Positions 8,618 to 16,809 of a DNA stretch of 64,000 nt are shown here, in pieces (the stretch's first letter is position 1; each line of letters opens with the position of its first letter). The notes under the pieces were generated by a model that did not search any database, was not told the origin of the DNA, and saw only the letters and a program-made list of their open reading frames with translations. The stretch spans positions 3,038,001 through 3,102,000 of the forward strand of contig NZ_JBANDL010000002.1 in the NCBI RefSeq assembly GCF_037027445.1, given 5' to 3'. This DNA comes from Lysobacter firmicutimachus. Its GTDB lineage: Bacteria > Pseudomonadota > Gammaproteobacteria > Xanthomonadales > Xanthomonadaceae. Position numbers and translations under genes: made by a program.

Positions 8618-9022
8618 GTGCCCATCACTTCTGAAGTACAAGCGAAAATTGATGCATTAGAAGATGAAGAGCTCAAAGCAAAAGTTATCCGAGCCCTTAC
8701 AGGCCCCGGTATTAGGCGAGCGAGCGACGAGGACATCTACGAGCTAATCGTCACCGACTACGTATTGGCAAAGCAGGAACAGGCCCGACTGAAACAATGG
8801 AAAGACGACGAAGTACTCGCCTTCATACAATACTTTAAAGAAAAAAAGCCGAAGGACTATGCTGAATTCCTACGACAGGAAAAGGAATTCAATGAGATTG
8901 ACACAGCACTTACCTGGGACGTTCGCCGTTTGATCTGGGATTGGATGCCCGATCTCAGCTCGGCTGACTGCAGCGGACTTTTCAGGAAACTTCGTCATCA
9001 TGCCAGGTCAATTCTGGTCTGA
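8618..9022 (+). CDS. Single ELQAKIDAL-domain protein, candidate cognate immunity protein (134 aa)
   Basis: This is a single copy of the domain found three times in the preceding gene, closest to its first repeat: both share AKIDALxxExLxxxV/I, LTGPGxRxASDEDIYE, EFNxID and WDVRR. It starts at a GTG with AAAGGAG upstream and has no signal peptide. Base composition is clearly more AT-rich than the host background, with codons such as AAA, GAA and ATT frequent, which points to recent acquisition. It ends 14 bp before the ATG of the PIN-domain gene, whose AAGGAGG ribosome-binding site fills the gap, so the two are co-transcribed. A small cytoplasmic protein directly before a cytoplasm-acting nuclease fits an immunity or antitoxin role. 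This is inference. Confidence 0.75.
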   Translation: MPITSEVQAKIDALEDEELKAKVIRALTGPGIRRASDEDIYELIVTDYVLAKQEQARLKQWKDDEVLAFIQYFKEKKPKDYAEFLRQEKEFNEIDTALTWDVRRLIWDWMPDLSSADCSGLFRKLRHHARSILV

Positions 9023-9036
9023 TCAAGGAGGATCTG

Positions 9037-11462
9037 ATGGCCGTGAAATATCTTCTTGCTGACACCAGCAGCTTGGTTTTTGCCTATCGCGCGGGAGGCC
9101 CGGATCTACTTGATGCATATATCAAGCTCGCCGAAAACGAGGGATTTAAGCTCACCATCTCCAGACTAGTCGAAATCGAAATTGAAAAAGGTCCTCTTGA
9201 ACGGGACCTCCTTGATTATCTCGCCAGTCGCGATATCAGAGCTCAAGACACACCCGAAACAGAGCAACAATTGAGGGATGCTACCGATCCTCAGGAGCTC
9301 AAGCGGCTTACAAAAAATGCAGGCGAACGCTCCCTGCTCGAAATCGCAGCTCGCGAGCATGCTGAAGGTCGCAACGTCGTCATCTGGTCTGATGACGGGC
9401 AATTCATTTCGCCGCAGATACGGCGCCAACTCCAGCGGGAGCTGCCTGGCCTGCAACTCAGGACTACCGCCGAGTTGCTGGACCAATCGTACCGGGATGG
9501 CATCATCACTGAGGCCCAGTACCAACAGCATTTAGCCGGCTACCGCCAACAGGATCATTTCCAGAAGAGCACCCGCCTCAACTCGTTCGACCCCTCCCTC
9601 TCCCCCGCCCCACCGATCTCCCCGAAGGCGAAGCCTCCTTGCGCGGCCCCAACGGCCAGCGCGGCTTCGCCTCCGCCCAATTGCTGATCGGCGAGGTTCC
9701 CAGAAACACCCTGATCCGCTCCGGCGGTCTGTTGGCCAGCGGGGTCGACGTGGCCGCCAGCACTCGCCGCGTCGCCGAATTGCTGGAGCAGGGCAATCCC
9801 ACCGCCGCGCGGTCCGAAGCCACCCATGCGGCGGCGCGCAATCTCGGCGGCTGGGTCGGCGGCAGCGCCGCGGCCTACGCGGTCGGCACCTCGGGCTACG
9901 TGCCCGCGGCCCTGGTCGTCGCCGATGCGATGCTGATGAGCAAGGCCTTCGACAAGGCCGTGGACCTGAAAGAAAACCACGACATCACCCATCAGACCGA
10001 CCGGCAGGGCGTGGCGTGGGAATTCAATGGCCGCAACTGGGTGCGCGAGGGCTTGATCGACCGCAGCGCCGACGGCCGCGACAACCCGGTCGAAGGCACG
10101 CTGGGCGCGAACTACGACAAGGCGCGCGAGCTGGGCGCCCGAGCCAGCGTCACGGCGGTGGAACTGGCCCTGGGCAAGGTGCCGCGGCCGCAGGATCCGT
10201 TCGATATTCCGGCCGGCCCGCACGACCAAGGGGGCCTGGACAACCCCAACTGGCGCCGCGACCCAGCGACGGAGCAGTGGCAGCGCCAGGTCAAGACCGG
10301 CGTCGCCGGCGCCAACGATCGCGGCGTTTACGAACAACAGGTCGCCACCCCGGAACGGGCGATGGAGCTGAACCGCGAAGCGGTCGCGCGCATCCAGCAC
10401 AACATCGGCAACGGCCGCGAAGCGGTCGCCGCCGCCTACCTGGAGAACTACGCCGCGCAGCGCTCGAGCGACTTCGTCGCGGTGCCGGCGGCGGTGCAAT
10501 CGGCGCGGCCGCGGCCCGAGGAGGTGCTGGGCTCGGACGGCCAGCTCTATCGGCGCAGTCCGGACGGGGAATGGACCGGCGCCGGCCGGGTGGCGCAGGG
10601 TAATCTGGCGCTGGAACTGGAACTGACCCGCTCGGCGCGCGAGCCCTCGCTGCAGCAGCTCGATGCGCGTATCGCCGCGCTCGACGCCAGGCCCGCGCCC
10701 AGCGAAGAACAGCGCCAGCAGAACCATCTGCTGCACCAGTACCGGGTCACCGCCGACAGAACCGAACTCACTCCCGAATGGCAGCAGGCCATCGGCCTGG
10801 CGGTGCAACGCACCCGCGACGCGCACGGCCTCGAAGGGCCCGGCGCGCTGCAACTGCAACGCAGCCACGGAGCCTATGGCGCCGACAGCTCCATCGCCCA
10901 CTACCAGCGCGACGCCCAGGGCGTGAACCGGCTGGTCGCCGTCACCAGCCGCGAAGACATCCTGCAGGCGCGCCAGGAGGTGCTGGCCGGCGCCCGCCAG
11001 GCAGCGCCGTTGACGGCGCCCGAGTCCGCAGAACGGCCGGCGCCGGCCGCGCCCGACCCGCCACCTCAGCGCGTGCCACCGCCCGCCGAGCCCGAGCCGG
11101 CTTTCGGCCTGTCGCGCTTCTCGCGCGAGGACCAGGCGATGATCGCCAAGATTCGCGCCAGCGTTCCGGCCGGGCTGTCGGACGAACACGCGGCCGCGGC
11201 GATGCTGGCGGCCAAGCGCAACGGCATCCCCGACGCCGAACGCATCGGCCCCGTCGGCGTGGCCGGCGACACGCTGTGGATCGGCCGCACCGTGCCCGGC
11301 TTCCACACCGCCGTGGACCTCGCCCAGCAGGCGCCGCAACTGCGCGACACCTTGCGCGACAGCCAGCAGTTCAACCAGGAACAAACCCAGAAGCAGTCGC
11401 AAGATCAGGAGCAGCAACGCCAACAGGCGCAAGCGGCCGGGGCGATGAAGCTGATGCAGTGA
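9037..11462 (+). pseudogene. PIN-nuclease-headed effector with glutamine-rich XVIPCD-like tail; one apparent frameshift near 9600-9615
   Basis: Two frames together read as one ~808-residue protein. Residues 1-~170 are a PIN-like ribonuclease fold with plausible acidic active-site residues Asp9, Glu46, Glu97 and Asp119 (LLADTSS, NAGERS, WSDDGQF). From about base 9612 the coding sense moves to the -1 frame (TDLPEGEASLRGPNGQ), as if one base were missing from the C-rich stretch 9591-9613. The second part runs to 11462. It has a Gly/Ala hydrophobic segment, long helical regions, and a C-terminal ~120 residues resembling the XVIPCD secretion signal of Xanthomonadaceae type IV effectors, ending with 17 Gln in the last 46 residues. 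The head is AT-rich, the body GC-rich. An AAGGAGG site precedes the ATG. It may be truncated in vivo, or the shift may be an assembly error. Confidence 0.65.
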
Positions 11463-11600
11463 TTCCTCTTCAGCAAGTTGCCACAGCAACGGCCAATGCA
11501 ATACTCACCACAAAAAAGTCAATCCTTTGTCAAGCACATGGATCTGCGGCAGAACCAGAGCCACACATAACTCTTCATTGCTTTGGAGGCAAACCGATCA

Positions 11601-12272
11601 ATGCATCCAGTCCAAGCAAACATCCTTCGACGCGTCTTCTTCATTAAAGCGATCCAGTACGGAACAGCTTTCACGATAGATGTCGAGGACACCGAGTATC
11701 TGATCACCGCTAAGCACCTTTTCGACGAATCTGCAGAGGCCCATGAAGTTCGGCTGTTCCGAAACAACCGCTGGGTACCATATGAGCCCATCAAAGTTGC
11801 CTTTTGCAGAAGTGAGGCAGATATTGCGGTTCTGCGCCTAAATGAGCGCCTGACCCCATCGGGGCTACCGGTTACCCCGACCATTGCGCAACTGACTCTA
11901 GGTCAGGACCTGTACATACTTGGATTTCCCCACAAGATGCACGAAGACGTCGGCGAACTTCTCGGCCGGAATCCCTGCCCGCTAGTTAAACGTGGCATCG
12001 CCAGCAACGTGGCCACAGGCGACCCGCAAGTGTTATTTGTCGACACTCTCTGCAATGAAGGGTTCTCTGGCGGCCCCGTGGTGTTTTTTTCGCAAAGATC
12101 GCCTAACGAGATCCGAGTCGCCGGCGTAATTTCAGGCTTCAGGACTCATCAAGAGCCTGTCGTAGGAAGTGACGGCGAGCCAACGGGAACATATGTCCAA
12201 TTGAACACAGGCCTTCTTCGAGCCTTTGGCATCAAACATGCCATCGACCTCATCGGCCGAACGTTTTGTTGA
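11601..12272 (+). CDS. Trypsin-like serine peptidase (223 aa), orphan
   Basis: This is a cytoplasmic-looking chymotrypsin-fold peptidase without signal peptide. The triad is visible as His39 (LITAKHLF), Asp74 (EADIAVLRL) and Ser156 (GFSGGPVV), with the oxyanion Gly nearby. The ATG at 11601 has GGAGG 10 bases upstream, so I prefer it to the TTG at 11583. GC content is lower than in the flanking housekeeping genes. Related solitary trypsin-like domains occur in defence and stress contexts, often with a partner effector, but none is adjacent here: upstream is the XVIPCD-like effector and downstream is tRNA-Leu. Its role is unknown. Confidence 0.75.
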   Translation: MHPVQANILRRVFFIKAIQYGTAFTIDVEDTEYLITAKHLFDESAEAHEVRLFRNNRWVPYEPIKVAFCRSEADIAVLRLNERLTPSGLPVTPTIAQLTLGQDLYILGFPHKMHEDVGELLGRNPCPLVKRGIASNVATGDPQVLFVDTLCNEGFSGGPVVFFSQRSPNEIRVAGVISGFRTHQEPVVGSDGEPTGTYVQLNTGLLRAFGIKHAIDLIGRTFC

Positions 12273-12359
12273 CAGCAACCGCAGGCTCAAAATGACCTGC
12301 TTAACGGAGCTTCTGGACTTCCAGACAAGCTGCCACGAATTGCCGCCGTCGATATGTAG

Positions 12360-12446
12360 TGGTGCCCGGAGCCGGACTCGAACCGGCACGGCCGCGAAGC
12401 CGGCGGATTTTAAGTCCGCTGCGTCTACCGATTTCGCCATCCGGGC
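12360..12446 (-). tRNA. tRNA-Leu (anticodon TAA)
   Basis: The minus strand gives an 87-nt cloverleaf with acceptor GCCCGGA pairing with TCCGGGC, loop CTTAAAA carrying anticodon TAA, a long variable arm typical of Leu, the GGTTCGAGTCC T-arm and an encoded CCA. Its 3' end faces the accessory region at 7-12 kb, as expected if that DNA had integrated at a tRNA. Confidence 0.95.
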
Positions 12447-12447
12447 A

Positions 12448-12479
12448 GGATGCGGTGACCGGGTTAGCTTACCGCATCC
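12448..12479. terminator. Inverted repeat between tRNA-Leu and the DUF5713 gene
   Basis: Nine-base arms (GGATGCGGT / ACCGCATCC) with a 14-base loop. It lies just upstream of the tRNA-Leu 5' end and downstream of the DUF5713 stop. There is no T-tract, so terminator function is only possible. Confidence 0.35.
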
Positions 12480-12516
12480 GGGCTCGGCGCCGGGCCGCCG
12501 GGCGCCCCGGCCGCAT

Positions 12517-12885
12517 TCACCATTCGCGCGGGGCGATCAGTTCTTCGATGTCGGCCTCGAAGCCGTAGGCGACGGCGATGCGGGCGAAGTCGGCGCCGAT
12601 GCTCTCGCGGGCCACGGTCTCTATCTCGCTGCCGGCGGCGTCGAACGCCTCTCCCAGCGCGTTGAAGCGCTCGGTCGCGGCGTGGGTCAGCGCGTACAGC
12701 GCGGCCAGGTCGGTGGGGCGATCGCGCTCGATGCTCAGGCACAGCTCGGCCAGGATCGCCTGCCCGCGCTCGACCAGGTGCGGCGGGAAATAGTCGTCCT
12801 GCAGCATCTCGCTGAGGAAGACGTGGCCGGCGAGATGGGTGTTGGCGAGAGCGGGGTTGGCAAGAGCCGGATTGGCGGTGGGCAT
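12517..12885 (-). CDS. DUF5713 family protein (122 aa)
   Basis: This is a small acidic cytoplasmic protein matching what I recall of DUF5713: HVFLSEMLQDDYFPPHLVE near the N-terminus, then ALYALTHAATERFNALGEAF, GSEIETVARE and a C-terminal AYGFEADIEELIA. The function of the family is not known. The first 15 residues contain a short direct repeat (ANPAL twice, then ANTHL) that seems to be a lineage-specific extension. The start ATG at 12885 follows from that reading. It lies within the tRNA cluster on the same strand as the tRNAs. Confidence 0.78.
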   Translation of the reverse strand: MPTANPALANPALANTHLAGHVFLSEMLQDDYFPPHLVERGQAILAELCLSIERDRPTDLAALYALTHAATERFNALGEAFDAAGSEIETVARESIGADFARIAVAYGFEADIEELIAPREW

Positions 12886-13236
12886 GCGACGGTCCTTGTG
12901 TGCGTTCGCGGGCAGGTGCGGCGAAGACGCGGACGATAGTCGGTGCGCGTCGCTGCGGTTGCGACACGCTTGCGGCCCGCCGGGTTCGTTGCGCAACGGC
13001 ATGCGCCGCACACGATGGCCGCGCCCGAGCGCGACGCCGCGGCTTCGCGCATCGTGCCGGGGCGATGCGGTAACCGTATGCGCAAGCCCGTCCCTGCGAA
13101 CCTGACTGCAGCGAAACCGTAGTCGCCAAGCGAAGCATCGCCTGCTGCGCCGAGGGGAAGGTGCGTCGCGGAAACCGCGTGCGCAAGCCAGCCGCTGCGA
13201 ACCCGGCCTTCCGCCGAAACCACGGTCGCCGAAACG
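12886..13236. other. Spacer between DUF5713 gene and tRNA-Gly terminator, no gene seen
   Basis: 351 bp with only Arg/Pro-rich shadow frames. It probably holds the promoter of the DUF5713 gene. No repeat or RNA gene was recognised. Confidence 0.45.
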
Positions 13237-13261
13237 CAAAAAGCCCCGCATCGCGGGGCTT
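13237..13261 (-). terminator. Rho-independent terminator after tRNA-Gly
   Basis: Read on the minus strand, AAGCCCCGC/GCGGGGCTT arms with a short loop are followed by TTTTTG. It lies 32 bases beyond the 3' end of the tRNA-Gly at 13294, so it ends the tRNA transcript. Confidence 0.75.
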
Positions 13262-13293
13262 GGTGCATTCGCTGCCGGAGGCGGCGAAGAATA

Positions 13294-13369
<76 letters not shown>

Positions 13370-13439
13370 TGAAACTTTTGTTTTACCGCTTTCCGTTACT
13401 GCGGCGGACCGACCCTTGGTCTGATCGATGCGCCCGATT

Positions 13440-13513
13440 TGGAGGCCGAGGTCGGAATTGAACCGGCGTACGCGGATTTGCAGTCCGCTGCATAACCACT
13501 CTGCCACCCGGCC
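13440..13513 (-). tRNA. tRNA-Cys (anticodon GCA)
   Basis: This is a 74-nt cloverleaf on the minus strand with acceptor GGCCGGG/CTCGGCC, anticodon GCA in the loop CTGCAAA, T-arm CGGTTCAATTCCG and encoded CCA. It sits between the two tRNA-Gly copies, the order Gly-Cys-Gly-Leu being familiar downstream of pgsA in this family. Confidence 0.95.
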
Positions 13514-13577
13514 GGTGACTCGCCACAGCATACTGCCTGCGGTCGCGTCGGCTTGCAATCTCTGCCCGCCTTCGCTG

Positions 13578-13602
13578 AAAAAACAAAACCCCGCGAAGGG
13601 GT
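13578..13602 (-). terminator. Possible terminator after tRNA-Gly copy 2
   Basis: On the minus strand the hairpin ACCCC-TTCGC-GGGGT is followed by TTTGTTTTTT. It lies between tRNA-Gly copy 2 and tRNA-Cys, which suggests the tRNAs are at least partly transcribed separately. Confidence 0.55.
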
Positions 13603-13644
13603 CTCGTTTCTAAACCGATTCCGTTGCCGAAACCGCTTTGAATC

Positions 13645-13720
<76 letters not shown>

Positions 13721-13803
13721 TGAGGAAGCGATATTTTAGGCATGGAAGCGAAAGTGTCAACACCTTTCTTCACGCCCCGGGACCGCGTCGGACCCGTTCC
13801 GGG

Positions 13804-13829
13804 AACCGGTCAAACCGGCTTGACCGGTT
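13804..13829. terminator. Perfect 10-bp inverted repeat downstream of pgsA
   Basis: Arms AACCGGTCAA / TTGACCGGTT with a 6-base loop lie 64 bases after the pgsA stop and before the tRNA cluster. There is no T-tract; it may be a processing or termination hairpin. Confidence 0.4.
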
Positions 13830-13892
13830 AGACCGCCCTGCGCTGCGTTTCCGTGTGCGGGATCCGCTGCGCAGCGACCGTCTCGTTGCCGA

Positions 13893-14468
13893 TCAGGTCG
13901 AAGGCTTGTTCTCGTCGGCGAGCATTATAGGCCATGCCGCGCGCAAATACGCCAGCCCCGACCACAAAGTGAGCAGCGCCGCCGCCGCGAGCAGCCATTC
14001 GCCGATCGGAAAAATCGGCAGGCCGAACAAGGGTTCCTGATACAACAGGCAAACCAGTGCGACCATCTGCACGATGGTCTTAATCTTGCCGATCGCGGCC
14101 ACTTTGACCGCCGCGCGCTGGCCCAGCTCGGCCATCCATTCGCGCAGCGCCGATACGGCGATTTCGCGGCCGACGATCACCGCCGCCCACAGCGTCATCC
14201 ACACGGTCGGATGCTTCTGCACGATCAACAACAGCGCCACCGCCACCATCAGCTTGTCGGCGACCGGGTCGAGGAAGGCGCCGAAGGCCGAGTACTGGTT
14301 GTAGCGGCGGGCGATCCAGCCGTCGAGCCAGTCGGTGATCGAGGCGAAGGCGAAGATCGACGCGGCGGCGAAATTGGTCCACGGATAGTCGAGGAAGAAC
14401 ACCACCACCAGCACCGGGATCAGGACGATCCGGGCCAGGGTCAGCATGGTGGGTATGGTCAACTTCAT
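13893..14468 (-). CDS. pgsA: CDP-diacylglycerol--glycerol-3-phosphate 3-phosphatidyltransferase
   Basis: This 191-residue inner-membrane enzyme makes phosphatidylglycerophosphate from CDP-diacylglycerol and glycerol-3-phosphate, the committed step to phosphatidylglycerol and cardiolipin. The CDP-alcohol phosphotransferase signature DGx2ARx8Gx3Dx3D is complete (DGWIAR ... GAFLDPVADK, about residues 49-72), and four to five hydrophobic helices are visible. The length is normal. Its ATG overlaps the uvrC stop codon by 4 bp, so the two are translationally coupled, the usual uvrC-pgsA arrangement of gammaproteobacteria. The tRNA cluster lies downstream. Confidence 0.96.
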   Translation of the reverse strand: MKLTIPTMLTLARIVLIPVLVVVFFLDYPWTNFAAASIFAFASITDWLDGWIARRYNQYSAFGAFLDPVADKLMVAVALLLIVQKHPTVWMTLWAAVIVGREIAVSALREWMAELGQRAAVKVAAIGKIKTIVQMVALVCLLYQEPLFGLPIFPIGEWLLAAAALLTLWSGLAYLRAAWPIMLADENKPST

Positions 14469-16393
14469 TGCTCGCTCCGCTTGCCGTCGGGCGCGGCCTC
14501 CTCGGCCCCGCCCCGTTGTTTCCTGCCCCGCCCCGCCGGCGCTGCGGCGGCCGGCTCGGCCGGCGCCTCCAACCCGTGCAGGGCGGCGTAGATGCGCTCG
14601 GCCAAGGCCTCGTTGACGCCCTCCACCCGCGCGATCTCCTCGATCCCGGCGGCCTTGAGCCCGCCCAGGCCGCCGAAGTGCCGCAACAGATTAGCGCGCC
14701 GGCGCGGCCCGATGCCGGGGATGTCCTCCAGCCTACTGCTGTTGCGGGCCTTCTGCCGACGCCCGCGGTGACCGGTGATGGCGAAACGGTGCGCCTCGTC
14801 GCGGACCTGCTGGACCAGTTGCAGGGCTGGCGACTCCGCGCCCGGATGGACCACGCGGCCGTCGGGCAGCAGCAGTTCCTCGTCGCCGGGACGGCGCGCC
14901 GGGCCCTTGGCCACGCCGACCAGGATCACGCCCTCCACGCCCAGCTCGTCCAGCGCCGCGCGCGCCTGCGCCACCTGTCCGGCGCCGCCGTCGATCAGCA
15001 GGACGTCGGGCAGCACGCCGTCCTCCTCGACCGCGCGACGGAAGCGGCGCGAGATCGCCTGGTTCATCGCCGCGTAATCGTCGCCCTCGGTGATGCCGGC
15101 GATGTTGTAGCGGCGGTATTGGCCACGCACCGGGCCCTCGGCGTCGAACACCACGCACGAGGCCACGGTCGCCTCGCCCATGGTGTGGCTGATGTCGAAA
15201 CACTCGATCCGTCCCGGCAGCGCCGGCATGCGCAACAGCTCGCGCAGGGCCTCGGCGCGGGCCAGTTGCGCAGCGTGGCTGGTCAGCTCGGTGCCCAGCG
15301 ACAATTCGGCGTTGCGCCGCGCCATGTCCAGGTAGCCGGCGCGTTCGCCGCGCACGTTGTGCTTGATCTGCACTCGTCGCTCGCCCGAGCTGGACAGCGC
15401 GTGTTCGAGCAATTCGCGCTCGGGCAGGTCGCGGTCGAGCACGATCTCGCGCGGCGGCGGCTGCTCGGCGTAGTACTGCGACACGAACGCGGCCAGCACT
15501 TCCTCGGGGCTGTCGCTGCCGTTGGTCTTGGGAAAGAACGCGCGCGTGCCGAGGTTGCGGCCGTCGCGGAATGCCAGCAGCAGCACGCAGGCCGACACGC
15601 CCTGCATCGCCACCGCCAGCACGTCCAGGTCGGCGGCGCGGCCGTCGACGTATTGGCGCGCCTGCAGGCTGCGGATGCTGGCGATCAGGTCGCGCAGGCG
15701 CGCGGCGTCCTCGAAGTCCAGGCGCGCGCTGGCCGCCTCCATGTCGCGGCCGAGTTCGTCGGTGAGTTCGTCGCTGCGCCCCTCCAGGAACAGGCCGGAC
15801 TGGCGCACGCTCTCGGCGTATTCGCGCGCCGGCACCAGGCCGACGCAGGGCGCGCTGCAACGGCCGATCTGGTGCTGCAGGCACGGCCGCGAGCGGTTGC
15901 GGAACACGCTGTCCTCGCAGCTGCGCAGGCGGAACAGCTTGTGCATGAGGTTGAGCGTGTCGCGCACCGCGCCGACGCTGGCGTAGGGACCGAAATAGCG
16001 CCCCGGCACCGCGCGCGGGCCGCGGTGCATGGCGATGCGCGGCCAGGCCTCGTTGGTCATCAGCACGTAGGGGTAGCTCTTGTCGTCGCGCAGCAGCACG
16101 TTGTAGCGCGGCTTGAGCGACTTGATGAGCTGGTTCTCGAGGATCAGCGCCTCGGCCTCGGTGCGGGTGACGGTGACTTCCATCCGCACCGTCTGCGCCA
16201 GCATCGACATGATCCGCGCCGACTTGGGCGTGGCGTTGAAATAGCTGGAGACGCGGTTCTTCAACGCGCCGGCCTTGCCGACGTAGAGCACGCCGTCGTC
16301 CGCGCCGATCATCCGGTACACGCCCGGCGCGGTGCTGAGTTGCTTGACGAAAGCCTTGCCGTCGAACGGCGCGGGCGCGGCGGCCTGGTTCAT
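14465..16393 (-). CDS. uvrC: Excinuclease ABC subunit C
   Basis: This is a 642-residue nucleotide-excision-repair nuclease that makes the 3' and 5' incisions around UvrAB-bound DNA damage. The GIY-YIG domain is at about residues 15-100 (GVYRMIGADDGVLYVGKAG), the UVR motif near 205-240, the UvrC homology/RNase H-like endonuclease in the middle (ECFDISHTMGE, DVLLIDGGAGQ), and two helix-hairpin-helix motifs close the protein (LEDIPGIGPRRRANLL). The start ATG at 16393 was chosen because the frame upstream is low-complexity. A Pro/Ala/Lys/Arg-rich C-terminal tail is an ornament. It overlaps pgsA by 4 bp. Confidence 0.96.
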   Translation of the reverse strand: MNQAAAPAPFDGKAFVKQLSTAPGVYRMIGADDGVLYVGKAGALKNRVSSYFNATPKSARIMSMLAQTVRMEVTVTRTEAEALILENQLIKSLKPRYNVLLRDDKSYPYVLMTNEAWPRIAMHRGPRAVPGRYFGPYASVGAVRDTLNLMHKLFRLRSCEDSVFRNRSRPCLQHQIGRCSAPCVGLVPAREYAESVRQSGLFLEGRSDELTDELGRDMEAASARLDFEDAARLRDLIASIRSLQARQYVDGRAADLDVLAVAMQGVSACVLLLAFRDGRNLGTRAFFPKTNGSDSPEEVLAAFVSQYYAEQPPPREIVLDRDLPERELLEHALSSSGERRVQIKHNVRGERAGYLDMARRNAELSLGTELTSHAAQLARAEALRELLRMPALPGRIECFDISHTMGEATVASCVVFDAEGPVRGQYRRYNIAGITEGDDYAAMNQAISRRFRRAVEEDGVLPDVLLIDGGAGQVAQARAALDELGVEGVILVGVAKGPARRPGDEELLLPDGRVVHPGAESPALQLVQQVRDEAHRFAITGHRGRRQKARNSSRLEDIPGIGPRRRANLLRHFGGLGGLKAAGIEEIARVEGVNEALAERIYAALHGLEAPAEPAAAAPAGRGRKQRGGAEEAAPDGKRSEQ

Positions 16394-16809
16394 GCGCGCC
16401 CGGCCCGGGCTGCGCGCAGCCCGCGTGCGGCCCGCACGCGCCACGCCGCGGTGCGCGAGGCGTCGTTGAGAGGAGCGGATACGGCGGAAGGCGGCACGGG
16501 CATCGGCGGCGGGGGCGGCGGGCGGGAGTCCGGAGCAGTTTTGGCGTGAGCGGCTACTGAATTGGGTTGATTATGCGCGAGCGCAAGGGCCGCGACCGGG
16601 ACGCAGCGCCGAACCGGCCGGGTCTACGCCCGCTGGACAGGCGCACGCCCCGCGGACCGGGCCACGCGCCCTGGCGTCGGGCCCGTCCGGCGGCGTTTCG
16701 ACGCACGGCCCAGCGGCGGCGAAACCGTCCCGCCCGGCCTCGCAACGGCCGCCGACGCGGCCCGGTCCGTCGTCCAGGCCGATCGGCAAACGACCGCGCC
16801 GGCCTGCGT
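16394..16809. other. Intergenic stretch without a recognisable gene (416 bp)
   Basis: This very GC-rich spacer lies between uvrC and the phosphatase gene. Open frames on both strands are Arg/Pro/Gly-rich and lack ribosome-binding sites. It presumably carries the uvrC promoter. Confidence 0.5.

Noticed and set aside
9600-9615. Programmed -1 ribosomal frameshift between the PIN head and the body
   Set aside because: No X-XXY-YYZ slippery heptamer in the right frame and no clear downstream pseudoknot; a missing base in the C-rich tract is simpler.
9555-11501. 648-codon open frame on the minus strand opposite the effector body
   Set aside because: It is the mirror of a GC-rich coding frame: Arg/Ala/Gly/His-rich composition, no ribosome-binding site and no domain motifs, whereas the plus frame has coherent protein features.
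7000-12360. Prophage or integrative element with integrase in the accessory region
   Set aside because: No integrase, transposase or phage structural gene is visible, and no flanking direct repeat of the tRNA-Leu end could be found by eye.
12448-12479. Attachment-site core next to tRNA-Leu
   Set aside because: The inverted repeat lies at the 5' side of the tRNA, whereas island integration uses the 3' end; it is better seen as a hairpin.
14468-16549. 693-codon plus-strand open frame opposite uvrC
   Set aside because: Shadow of uvrC; no domain signatures and extreme composition.
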